Position numbers and translations under genes: made by a program. Of a DNA stretch of 5,645 nt, positions 1 through 5,645 are shown piece after piece. Every line of letters begins with the position of its first letter. Within the stretch, counting starts at the first letter, position 1. Origin of the DNA: a bacterium (lineage in GTDB: Bacteria > Bacteroidota > Bacteroidia > Cytophagales > Thermonemataceae); contig JANYGM010000391.1 in the NCBI GenBank assembly GCA_025362415.1, positions 1-5,645 on the forward strand. Direction: 5' to 3'. The notes under the pieces were generated by a model, which saw only the letters and a program-made list of their open reading frames with translations, ran no database searches and was not told where the DNA came from.

Positions 1-38
1 TCAATACAATTATTTTCCTAAAATTCTCCCTAAAATTT

Positions 39-1382
39 CTACAACCTTTCTGCTAATTCCTTACCCTTCAAAACGCAATCCGCAATAGAAACGCCACCTT
101 TCCAATTAGAACATACAAAAATATTATCATTTTCTAGTTTGTTACTTATTTCTAATGCTTCTAATATATTTTTGTCGTATTGTGGCAATGCTTTTTCCCA
201 ACGGAAAATACGTTTGGAGGTAGCAGAGCCATTTATTTTATAGATTTGTGCGTTTTCTTTGGTGACTTTTTCTAAAATAATTTCGTCAGAAAGTGCAAAA
301 TTAGCTTTGCCAGTCGTGCCACCCACAAAAGTAGTGAGCAAAACCTCGTCAGCAGGCACACGACCCACAAAAATAGCAGAATTCCAGACGCTCCCAAGTG
401 CAAAAAGTCCTTCCACACGAGGATTAAGCACTCCAAAACCATTTAACTTATCTCCTACCTGCGCCCGTTTGTAGGTGGTATGCACAACTGCCATAGGCGC
501 ATAATTAATATTTTGCAGACTTTTATGAAAATCTGCATACAAATCAGCCAAAAAATCACTTGCATACGCAGGCATTGCCAATACTATTTTATTAGCCTCA
601 ATTATTTGTTTATTTCCTTGTCTATCAACAGAATTGATAATAAATTTTTGATTTTCTTGTTGATTATTTTCTTGATTGCTTTTTGAAAGATTACTTACTT
701 TAAAATTGTTTTTTTTGTGTAAAATCTTCTCCGAAATAGCATTTGTAAGCGTTTGAATGCCATTTTTAAAAGAAATTGTTTTTTTTCTTGCACTTGCATT
801 ATTGGCTTTACTCATTTTAGTAAAACCTTTAATAATTGAGCCAAATTCTGTTTCCATCTTCACAAGTGCAGGAAACGTCAGTCTTACGAGTAGTTCATCT
901 GGATTTCCTGCATAAATGCCCGACACAAACGGAGAAAGCCCATAATCTACAATTTCTTTACAAAAACGGCGTTCAAAAAACGCTGATAAAGTTTCGTTTG
1001 GGGTAGTTTTTGATTTGATAAATGTTTCATTAAAAATACGAGATTTAGCATAAAAACTAAAAAAAGTATTCGTAATTAGGTCTGTGGGCGAGCTAGGCAA
1101 TACATTTATTTTTTTATTTTTGTAGATATACCTATTTTTGCTAACATTATTAGCTTCTATTATTTCATTTTGAAGTCCTAATTCTTCCAAAAAATCAGTC
1201 ATAAAATCATCTACCAAAAGAGAGTTTGCACCCATTTCAAAAAGATTTTTATCTTCTTTTATAGATAAAATAGCTCCATTAAAAGTGTTTTTTTCTTCTA
1301 ATAAAATATAAGGTTTGTTAGCTTTTTGTAAGAAATAAGCCAAACTAAGCCCAGAAATGCCCCCACCAATAATTGCAATCAT
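39..1382 (-). CDS. hemG: Protoporphyrinogen oxidase, HemY-type FAD enzyme
   Basis: Oxidises protoporphyrinogen IX to protoporphyrin IX with FAD and oxygen, the penultimate step of the classical heme pathway; it is probably membrane-associated. The symbol hemG follows common annotation for this family (also called hemY), which is unrelated to E. coli flavodoxin-like HemG. Seen in the 447-residue product: dinucleotide-binding GGGISGL at residues 6-12 with an acidic pair E29-E30 ending the second strand; family blocks VLPSSP (94-99), SPFVSGIYAGNP (150-161), FGSIIKG (180-186), FGVLNPR (316-322), WEKALPQYD (395-403); and the C-terminal FAD-contact block NWKGGVSIADCVLKG (426-440). Length is normal. 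The ATG at 1380-1382 is chosen because the fold begins immediately. A TTG at 1440-1442 would add 20 residues, partly encoded by a heptamer repeat and unlike the family. An N/Q-rich insert (235-245) looks like a surface loop. Coproporphyrinogen oxidase activity cannot be excluded. The family is clear; the exact substrate is inferred. Confidence 0.9.
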   Translation of the reverse strand: MIAIIGGGISGLSLAYFLQKANKPYILLEEKNTFNGAILSIKEDKNLFEMGANSLLVDDFMTDFLEELGLQNEIIEANNVSKNRYIYKNKKINVLPSSPTDLITNTFFSFYAKSRIFNETFIKSKTTPNETLSAFFERRFCKEIVDYGLSPFVSGIYAGNPDELLVRLTFPALVKMETEFGSIIKGFTKMSKANNASARKKTISFKNGIQTLTNAISEKILHKKNNFKVSNLSKSNQENNQQENQKFIINSVDRQGNKQIIEANKIVLAMPAYASDFLADLYADFHKSLQNINYAPMAVVHTTYKRAQVGDKLNGFGVLNPRVEGLFALGSVWNSAIFVGRVPADEVLLTTFVGGTTGKANFALSDEIILEKVTKENAQIYKINGSATSKRIFRWEKALPQYDKNILEALEISNKLENDNIFVCSNWKGGVSIADCVLKGKELAERL

Positions 1383-1390
1383 TTTTTTAG

Positions 1391-1418
1391 TTGTGAATTG
1401 TGAGTTGTGAGTTGTGAA
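1391..1418. repeat. Heptamer array 1, four TTGTGAR units
   Basis: Four contiguous 7-bp units on the plus strand: TTGTGAA, TTGTGAG, TTGTGAG, TTGTGAA. They are followed by TGAATGCAAA and then ATAATCAA. On the minus strand the units read TTCACAA or CTCACAA and lie in the predicted oxidase leader, ending eight bases before its ATG. The array is a direct copy of the one at 1616-1643, 225 bp away. Conceptual translation gives a HNSQFTT-like peptide. From memory, similar peptides recur as spurious N-terminal extensions in Bacteroidota and cyanobacterial genomes. Confidence 0.9.
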
Positions 1419-1458
1419 TGAATGCAAATAATCAATCAACAACAGACAACATAATACG

Positions 1459-1488
1459 CAAAAGTAGCGTTCTTTGTTTGAAAAACAA
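1459..1488 (-). promoter_or_regulatory. Bacteroidota-type promoter for the protoporphyrinogen oxidase gene
   Basis: Read on the minus strand, a TTG (plus-strand 1486-1488) is followed by exactly 19 bases and then TACTTTTG (1466-1459). This fits the Bacteroidota primary sigma consensus TTG at -33 and TAnnTTTG at -7. Transcription would start near 1450-1455, giving a leader of about 70 nt before the ATG at 1382. The predicted start leaves too little RNA to use the TTG at 1442 comfortably, which supports the downstream ATG. The consensus is known; its use here is inferred. Confidence 0.7.
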
Positions 1489-1615
1489 TGGTTTTTAGAT
1501 TGATTTTCAATATTCCTACAAAATATTTGCTTTACTAATTCAAAAATGCTACATTCACGTTTCTAAAATCTCCTTATTTCAAAGAAAATAATACATATTT
1601 CTAATACATAAGTAA

Positions 1616-1643
1616 TTGTGAATTTTAAATTGTGAATTGTGAA
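1616..1643. repeat. Heptamer array 2, four units with one degenerate
   Basis: Units are TTGTGAA, TTTTAAA (degenerate), TTGTGAA and TTGTGAA, in the same orientation and with the same count as array 1. The tail TGAATACAAA matches the tail of array 1 at nine of ten bases. After a short insertion, ATAATCAA is also shared. The degenerate second unit stays in heptamer register, which suggests the array is old and drifting rather than freshly expanded. It lies about 125 bp upstream of the secreted protein's ATG. Confidence 0.85.
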
Positions 1644-1654
1644 TGAATACAAAA

Positions 1655-1686
1655 TTTTGATAATCAAATGATTATGTATCTTTTTG
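1655..1686 (+). promoter_or_regulatory. Candidate promoter for the secreted protein gene
   Basis: TTTTG at 1655-1659 is followed after 17 bases by TATCTTTTTG at 1677-1686. This resembles TTG / TAnnTTTG but has two extra T residues in the -7 element and a slightly short spacer. A start near 1690-1695 would leave a leader of about 75 nt before the ATG at 1768. It is weaker than the divergent promoter and is offered mainly because no better match occurs between 1490 and 1767. Confidence 0.3.
1656..1668. promoter_or_regulatory. Palindrome 1, TTTGAT-A-ATCAAA, possible operator
   Basis: Perfect 13-bp inverted repeat, six bases each side of a central A. It overlaps the -33 part of the candidate rightward promoter. 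A second inverted repeat with related half-sites is centred 28 bp downstream. The arrangement resembles a paired operator, but the sequence is AT-rich and chance is a real alternative. Confidence 0.35.
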
Positions 1687-1698
1687 ATTAAATCAAAA
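1682..1698. promoter_or_regulatory. Palindrome 2, TTTTGATT-A-AATCAAAA, possible operator
   Basis: Perfect 17-bp inverted repeat, eight bases each side of a central A, covering the end of the candidate -7 element and the predicted start site. Its half-site TTTGAT matches palindrome 1, with one extra base on each side of the centre. A one-base loop makes an RNA hairpin unlikely, so a DNA-binding site is the better reading if it is functional. Confidence 0.35.
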
Positions 1699-1767
1699 CA
1701 TAAACTAATTATACAAACCTACTTATTTCTAATAATCTTACTGAATTACTTACTAAACCTTATCCCA

Positions 1768-4700
1768 ATGAAAAAGCTACTACAATGTACTAAGCCATTT
1801 TTGCTTATGCTACTTTTTACCCTCACATTACTTACGCCAATGCTCACGCAGGCGCAAGTAGCCACCAACTATAATTTTTCTAGCACTTCTGGCACTTATA
1901 CACCTATTACTGGTGGCACTGTGCTAGGGCTTGCGACTAATGATGATACAAGTTTTGGAAGCGGTGCGGCTTTTCCAATAGGCTTTCCATTTTCTTATTC
2001 AGGAACAGCAATGACGCATTTTGCGGTACAATCAAATGGCTACATAGCACTAGGAACGAGTGTAGCAACAAGTATTAGCAGTTCTTATACCGCCATTAGT
2101 GACGGCTTTGGTACTGATAACATCATTTGCGCCTTTAATGCTGATTTACAGGGGCAAGCAACCACAGGAGAACTTTCTTATTTATTGACTGGCACTACAC
2201 CAAACCGTACTTTGGTAGTTCAATGGAAAAATTATTCTTTCTGGTCTAGCAGCCCTGCTAATGGTAATTTTGATTTTCAAATAAGACTTAATGAAACATC
2301 AAACACTATCAATATTGTTTATGGGACGTTTACGAGCATACCAACACGCTCTAGCTTCCAATCTGTACCAAGTGTAGGTTTGCGTGGTGTGGGCAATACA
2401 GATTACAACAACCGCACAACAACAACAAACTGGTCTGCTACTACTGCAGGTGTAGCTAATACTGATGTTTGTGCCGTTAGTCCAACTATTTTTCCTGCGA
2501 ATGGTCTTACTTATACTTGGTCGCTTGCTTCTTGTATTGGTATTGGTGGTTTAACTGCTTTACCCATTGGAACAACAACAGCTACACTTAATTGGAGTAC
2601 TAATCCTAGTGCAGTAAATGGCTATAATGTGCAATACCGTGCAGTTGGCGCACCTACTTTTATAGCATTGCCAACTATCAATTCTAGTGCTACAGTCAAT
2701 GCAAATATTATAGGGCTTTTGCCCGCTACTGCCTACGAGTTTCAAGTGCAAGCTAAATGCGCAGGTGTGGGGGTTACAAGTTCTTTTTCTCCTAGTAGGC
2801 TTTTTACTACAGCTTGTGTAGCCTTTGCTATTCCTTATAATGAAGGCTTTGAGAGTATTGCCGCAGATGGAGATTTGCCTGTTTGTATGGCAAGAAGTAG
2901 CATTGATGCCTGCATAACCTATACAGGACCTCAAACATTTCCTACACGTACTGCACGTACAGGCACTAAATTTGCCTCTTATGATACAGGATTTGGTAAC
3001 ATTCCTGCGGGCGGAGCTTATTTTTATTCTGCACCCTTACAACTTACTGCTGGGCAAAGCTATAAGTTTTCAGTTTGGTATATTACTGATGGAACTTCAG
3101 TTTGGGATGTATTAGAAGCATCATTTGGAACAAATCAATCACCTGTTGGACTTACAATAATTCCTGGGGCAAGTGTTACTTTACCTACAAATACTACTTA
3201 TCAAGAACTTACAGGAATATTTACTGCTCCTACAACTGGGAGCTATTATGTTGCTTTGCGTTGTGTTAGTAATGATTTCTTTGCTAACTTAGATTTTGAT
3301 GATATTTCCATAACACCGCCGCCTGCTTGTATAGCACCCATAGGCGTTGTTACATCTGCTATTACAACTAGCACAGCAACCGTTAATTGGAGCGCAGTAG
3401 CTGGTTCTACGGGTTATAACATACAATACAGGCTAATAGGCGCACCTACATTTACTGCATTTGCAGGAAATCCAGTAGCAACTACTACTGCTAATCTTAC
3501 AGGGCTTTCAGCAAGTAGTACATATGAAATACAAGTACAAAATAGATGTTCGGCAATACTTACGAGTGCCTTTTCTAATTCTGTTAATTTCAACACTACT
3601 TGCGGTACTATTACTTCTTTTCCTTATGAAGAAGGTTTTGAAGGAATATCTATCAATGATGAATTGCCAAATTGTATGGCTAAAAGTAGCGCAGCTATCT
3701 GTAAAACTTATACATCAGCCCAAGTGTCATTCAATAGAATACCTCGTACTGGCAACAAATTTGGTGCTTTTAGATACGGCACAGCTACCACAGGAGATTA
3801 TTTTTACTCTGCCGCCTTACAACTAACCGCAGGGAAAACTTATAAATTCTCTGTCTGGTACACTACTGATGGTAGTACAAGTTGGGGAACTTTAGATGCC
3901 TATGTAGGCAACACACAAACCCCTACTGGGCTTGTTGCTATTGCGGGTGCTAGTGTGGTTGCGCCCTCAAGTTTAGCTTATAGCGAACTTACAGGAACAT
4001 TTACCGTACCTTCTACAGGTGTTTATTATGTTGCTTTGAGATGTGCTACTCCTAGTACCTTACCTGATTATTTATCTCTTGATGATTTATCTGTGAGTTT
4101 TCCTTGTGCTAACGTAGTTTTTGCACCTGCAACCCTTCCAAGCGGAGATTTGACAACACCTTATAATCAAACAATAGCCGCAACAGGTGGAACTGCACCT
4201 TATGTTTATAGCGTATCTGCTGGCGTTATTCCTGCTGGGCTTACTTTTAATACTGCTACTGGCGTTATTTCTGGTACACCAACTGCAACTGCCATTACTC
4301 CACCAACTTTTACTATCAAAGTAACAGATGCAACTGGTTGTAGCAGTTTTAAAAATTATAGTATTACAATTACATCTGTACCTTGTGCTGCCATTTCACT
4401 TATTCCTACAAGTGTACCAGCAGGAACACTGGGTACTTTATATCCTGCTACAGCGGTGCAATTTGTCGCTACAGGTGTGGCAGGTGCTACTTATAATTAT
4501 TCTGTTGTATCTGGCACTTTGCCCTCTGGTATGCTTCTAAATGCTACAACTGGTCGTTTGACAGGTACACCTACCAACAGACCAGCGTCTTCGTCAATCA
4601 CAATAAGAGCAAGAGTTACCACAGGTGCATCTGCAGGTTGTTTTGGGACTATAACTGTGAATTTAGTGATAAATTGCTCTCCAATGACAATTACTGCTAG

Positions 4701-5520
4701 TATTACTGATGCAGTTGTAAATACAATCTATTCACAACAAATTATTGCAACTGGTGGTGGTACTACTGGTACATTTACTTATGCAGTAACTACAGGAACA
4801 TTGCCTGCGGGCTTTACACTTAACCCCATAACAGGGGTACTTTCAGGAACAGGTACAACACTTTCTACGCCTACAAGTATTACAATCACTGCAACACGCA
4901 CAAATGGTTGTGATATTTCTCAAACTTACACTTTTGGAGTTGTACCTGTCATTGCAGCACCAGTTCAACTAAACCCAATACAAATAAGTTCTAGTTCATT
5001 TAGGGCAAGATGGGAGCCTGTGGCAAGAGCGGTAAAATACCGTATTTATGTGGCTACAAGTAATAATTTTGATGGTGGTTCTTTTGCTATAGGTTATGTA
5101 GGGCTTGCAGTGATACAAGATACTTCTATTTTGGTACAAAATCTAAAACCAGAAACGAAATATTATATACAAATAACAGCTATTAGCTCTGCTGATGAGG
5201 TTTCTCCTTATTCTAATCTGAAAGATGCTACTACTTTAAGTGCCATTACTAGTATTGATAATGCACTTTCTAGTCAAGTAAAAGTATCTCCAAATCCAAG
5301 TAAAGATAAATTTTTAGTTGATTTTGGGATACTAAATTTAGGAAAAACTACAGCTCGTGTATATGACGCACAAGGTAAACAAGTTTTTTCTTGTGAAATA
5401 AATACTGCTAATACATCTAATCAAGCCACTATTCCACTAGGAAATATGGCAAATGGTATTTATTTGCTAGAAATAATTTCTAATAAAGGTAGGATTTTGA
5501 AAAGATTAGTAAAAGAATAA
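1768..5520 (+). CDS. Large modular secreted protein with FN3, jelly-roll and Ig-like domains and a T9SS type A sorting domain
   Basis: A 1250-residue exported mosaic. Domains: signal peptide 1-29 (MKKLLQ start, hydrophobic 11-22, cleavage likely within LTQAQ); Bacteroidota-type N-terminal beta domain about 31-255 (SGTYTPITGGTVLG, FAVQSNGYIALG); FN3 256-350; MAM/CBM-like jelly-roll 351-520 (PYNEGFE, LPVCM); FN3 521-611; jelly-roll 612-779 (PYEEGFE, LPNCM); three He_PIG-like Ig repeats about 780-872, 873-969 and 970-1059 (LPAGF-T-GVLSGT pattern); FN3 1060-1158; sorting domain about 1170-1250 (VSPNPS, VYDAQGKQVF, NGIYLLEI, LKRLVKE). The type IX system should carry it across the outer membrane, where PorU-type sortases remove this tail and usually anchor the protein. 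Most domains begin near a cysteine. I see no catalytic motif, so adhesion or glycan binding is a guess. The ATG at 1768 starts the signal peptide; an in-frame TTG at 1684 would precede it with another hydrophobic segment. Monocistronic as far as visible. Confidence 0.85.
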   Translation: MKKLLQCTKPFLLMLLFTLTLLTPMLTQAQVATNYNFSSTSGTYTPITGGTVLGLATNDDTSFGSGAAFPIGFPFSYSGTAMTHFAVQSNGYIALGTSVATSISSSYTAISDGFGTDNIICAFNADLQGQATTGELSYLLTGTTPNRTLVVQWKNYSFWSSSPANGNFDFQIRLNETSNTINIVYGTFTSIPTRSSFQSVPSVGLRGVGNTDYNNRTTTTNWSATTAGVANTDVCAVSPTIFPANGLTYTWSLASCIGIGGLTALPIGTTTATLNWSTNPSAVNGYNVQYRAVGAPTFIALPTINSSATVNANIIGLLPATAYEFQVQAKCAGVGVTSSFSPSRLFTTACVAFAIPYNEGFESIAADGDLPVCMARSSIDACITYTGPQTFPTRTARTGTKFASYDTGFGNIPAGGAYFYSAPLQLTAGQSYKFSVWYITDGTSVWDVLEASFGTNQSPVGLTIIPGASVTLPTNTTYQELTGIFTAPTTGSYYVALRCVSNDFFANLDFDDISITPPPACIAPIGVVTSAITTSTATVNWSAVAGSTGYNIQYRLIGAPTFTAFAGNPVATTTANLTGLSASSTYEIQVQNRCSAILTSAFSNSVNFNTTCGTITSFPYEEGFEGISINDELPNCMAKSSAAICKTYTSAQVSFNRIPRTGNKFGAFRYGTATTGDYFYSAALQLTAGKTYKFSVWYTTDGSTSWGTLDAYVGNTQTPTGLVAIAGASVVAPSSLAYSELTGTFTVPSTGVYYVALRCATPSTLPDYLSLDDLSVSFPCANVVFAPATLPSGDLTTPYNQTIAATGGTAPYVYSVSAGVIPAGLTFNTATGVISGTPTATAITPPTFTIKVTDATGCSSFKNYSITITSVPCAAISLIPTSVPAGTLGTLYPATAVQFVATGVAGATYNYSVVSGTLPSGMLLNATTGRLTGTPTNRPASSSITIRARVTTGASAGCFGTITVNLVINCSPMTITASITDAVVNTIYSQQIIATGGGTTGTFTYAVTTGTLPAGFTLNPITGVLSGTGTTLSTPTSITITATRTNGCDISQTYTFGVVPVIAAPVQLNPIQISSSSFRARWEPVARAVKYRIYVATSNNFDGGSFAIGYVGLAVIQDTSILVQNLKPETKYYIQITAISSADEVSPYSNLKDATTLSAITSIDNALSSQVKVSPNPSKDKFLVDFGILNLGKTTARVYDAQGKQVFSCEINTANTSNQATIPLGNMANGIYLLEIISNKGRILKRLVKE
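2533..4104 (+). repeat. Tandem duplication of an FN3 plus jelly-roll module within the secreted protein
   Basis: Unit 1 spans 2533-3327 (residues 256-520) and unit 2 spans 3328-4104 (521-779). Each has an FN3 domain (GYNVQYR-GAPTF in one, GYNIQYR-GAPTF in the other) followed by a jelly-roll. In the 83-residue stretch from AYFYSAP or DYFYSAA to YVALRC I count 52 identical residues by hand. Codons differ even where residues agree: in the shared YKFSVWY (3061-3081 and 3841-3861) five of seven codons differ synonymously. The duplication is therefore old and kept by protein-level selection. Confidence 0.85.
5281..5520 (+). other. T9SS type A C-terminal sorting domain (part of the secreted protein CDS)
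   Basis: Residues about 1172-1250 match the type A sorting signal of the type IX secretion system: the entry motif VSPNPS, a central VYDAQGKQVF turn, then NGIYLLEI and the terminal basic LKRLVKE. Type A tails direct Bacteroidota cargo through the outer-membrane translocon and are cut off by the sortase. It follows the third FN3 domain after a short Ser/Asn-rich linker (ALSSQ). Confidence 0.88.
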
Positions 5521-5550
5521 AAAGCCCCCTAAAAAGCCCCCTAACCCCCC
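5518..5550. repeat. 12-bp tandem repeat starting at the stop codon
   Basis: TAAAAAGCCCCC occurs twice exactly (5518-5529 and 5530-5541), followed by a partial third unit TAACCCCCC. The first TAA is the stop of the secreted protein. Because the unit is 12 bp, each TAA is in frame, giving three in-frame stops at 5518, 5530 and 5542. The minus strand carries three runs of five to six G. From memory, strings like CCCTAACCCCC are common between genes in Bacteroidota. Confidence 0.85.
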
Positions 5551-5574
5551 AGTAATGTTAATTTCTAAAAAAGT

Positions 5575-5625
5575 GCTATACTTTGTGTTGTCGGGTGTTT
5601 CCACCCGACAACAAATATAGCTTTT
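5575..5625. terminator. Long hairpin, probable bidirectional terminator
   Basis: Inner stem: 12 perfect base pairs, 5586-5597 with 5602-5613 (TGTTGTCGGGTG and its complement), around the four-base loop TTTC. Outer stem: GCTATA 5575-5580 with TATAGC 5616-5621, separated from the inner stem by a five-versus-two-base internal loop. On the plus strand TTTT follows directly (5622-5625). On the minus strand the outer stem is followed two bases later by six T (complement of 5567-5572), and the loop becomes GAAA, a GNRA tetraloop. It lies 55 bp past the secreted protein's stop. It could instead be a dispersed palindromic repeat. Confidence 0.6.
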
Positions 5626-5645
5626 AAATACCAGTTTTTGGAGAA

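Larger units (their letters stand above)
1383..1767. other. Divergent, repeat-rich intergenic region
   Basis: This 385-bp AT-rich stretch separates the two divergent start codons. I see no credible small gene or RNA gene in it. It holds, left to right, the oxidase leader with heptamer array 1, the oxidase promoter, about 125 bp with little recognisable structure apart from a direct repeat AATACATA at 1590-1597 and 1603-1610, heptamer array 2, two related palindromes with a weak rightward promoter, and a leader of about 70-85 nt for the secreted protein. In-frame codons upstream of the secreted protein's ATG (from a TTG at 1684) would encode a hydrophobic stretch, but this overlaps the candidate promoter and is probably not translated. 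Confidence 0.75.

Noticed and set aside
1440..1442. TTG start giving a 467-residue oxidase
   Set aside because: The extra 20 residues come partly from the heptamer array, have no family counterpart, and the FAD-binding fold begins right at the ATG at 1382.
1391..1643. CRISPR array or insertion sequence in the intergenic region
   Set aside because: Units are contiguous 7-mers without spacers. There is no transposase, no terminal inverted repeats and no clear target duplication.
1656..1698. FNR/CRP-type boxes
   Set aside because: The classical FNR site is TTGAT-N4-ATCAA. Here the spacers are one and three bases, so the dimer spacing does not fit.
1684..1767. TTG start giving a 1278-residue secreted protein with an extra hydrophobic N-terminus
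   Set aside because: A standard signal peptide starts at the ATG at 1768. The upstream codons overlap palindrome 2 and the candidate promoter, and AT-rich DNA readily encodes Leu/Ile-rich strings.
3328..3330. Frameshift or gene fusion at the module junction
   Set aside because: The frame is continuous, both modules are intact and the junction lies at a natural domain boundary (PPPAC).
2560..4540. Additional open frames overlapping the large gene on both strands (for example 2560-2934 minus, 3524-3826 plus, 4328-4540 plus)
   Set aside because: They lie within the repetitive Thr/Ser-rich coding region, their translations resemble no protein family, and the in-frame domain structure explains the DNA fully.
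5612..5619. TATATTTG (complement of 5612-5619) on the minus strand as a -7 promoter element
   Set aside because: It matches TAnnTTTG, but no TTG lies at the required distance upstream, and it falls in the hairpin's right side.

Overview
The window comes from an AT-rich genome of the phylum Bacteroidota, probably a Cytophagales- or Flavobacteria-like bacterium. Three things point there: a C-terminal type IX secretion sorting domain, a promoter of the TTG-N19-TAnnTTTG class that Bacteroidota use, and start codons preceded by A-rich sequence rather than a Shine-Dalgarno. I cannot name the genus from the sequence alone.

Layout: positions 39-1382 on the minus strand hold a complete HemY-type protoporphyrinogen oxidase gene (late heme synthesis). 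Positions 1383-1767 are a divergent intergenic region. It contains a near-consensus promoter for the oxidase gene, two copies of a four-unit heptamer array (TTGTGAA-type), two related TTTGAT/ATCAAA palindromes and a weaker candidate promoter for the rightward gene. Positions 1768-5520 on the plus strand hold a 1250-residue secreted mosaic protein: signal peptide, Bacteroidota-type N-terminal beta domain, two tandem FN3 plus jelly-roll modules, three putative-Ig (He_PIG-like) repeats, a third FN3 and a type A T9SS sorting domain. After its stop come a 12-bp tandem repeat that begins at the stop codon and a long hairpin near the right edge that could terminate transcription in both directions.

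The two genes are divergent and have no evident functional link: one is a flavoenzyme of tetrapyrrole synthesis, the other a non-enzymatic-looking surface or secreted protein. The oxidase and the secreted protein are both of recognisable types. I did not find a convincing new multi-gene system. The parts most worth a second look are the repeat-rich intergenic region, the old internal duplication in the surface protein and the repeats and hairpin at its 3' end.
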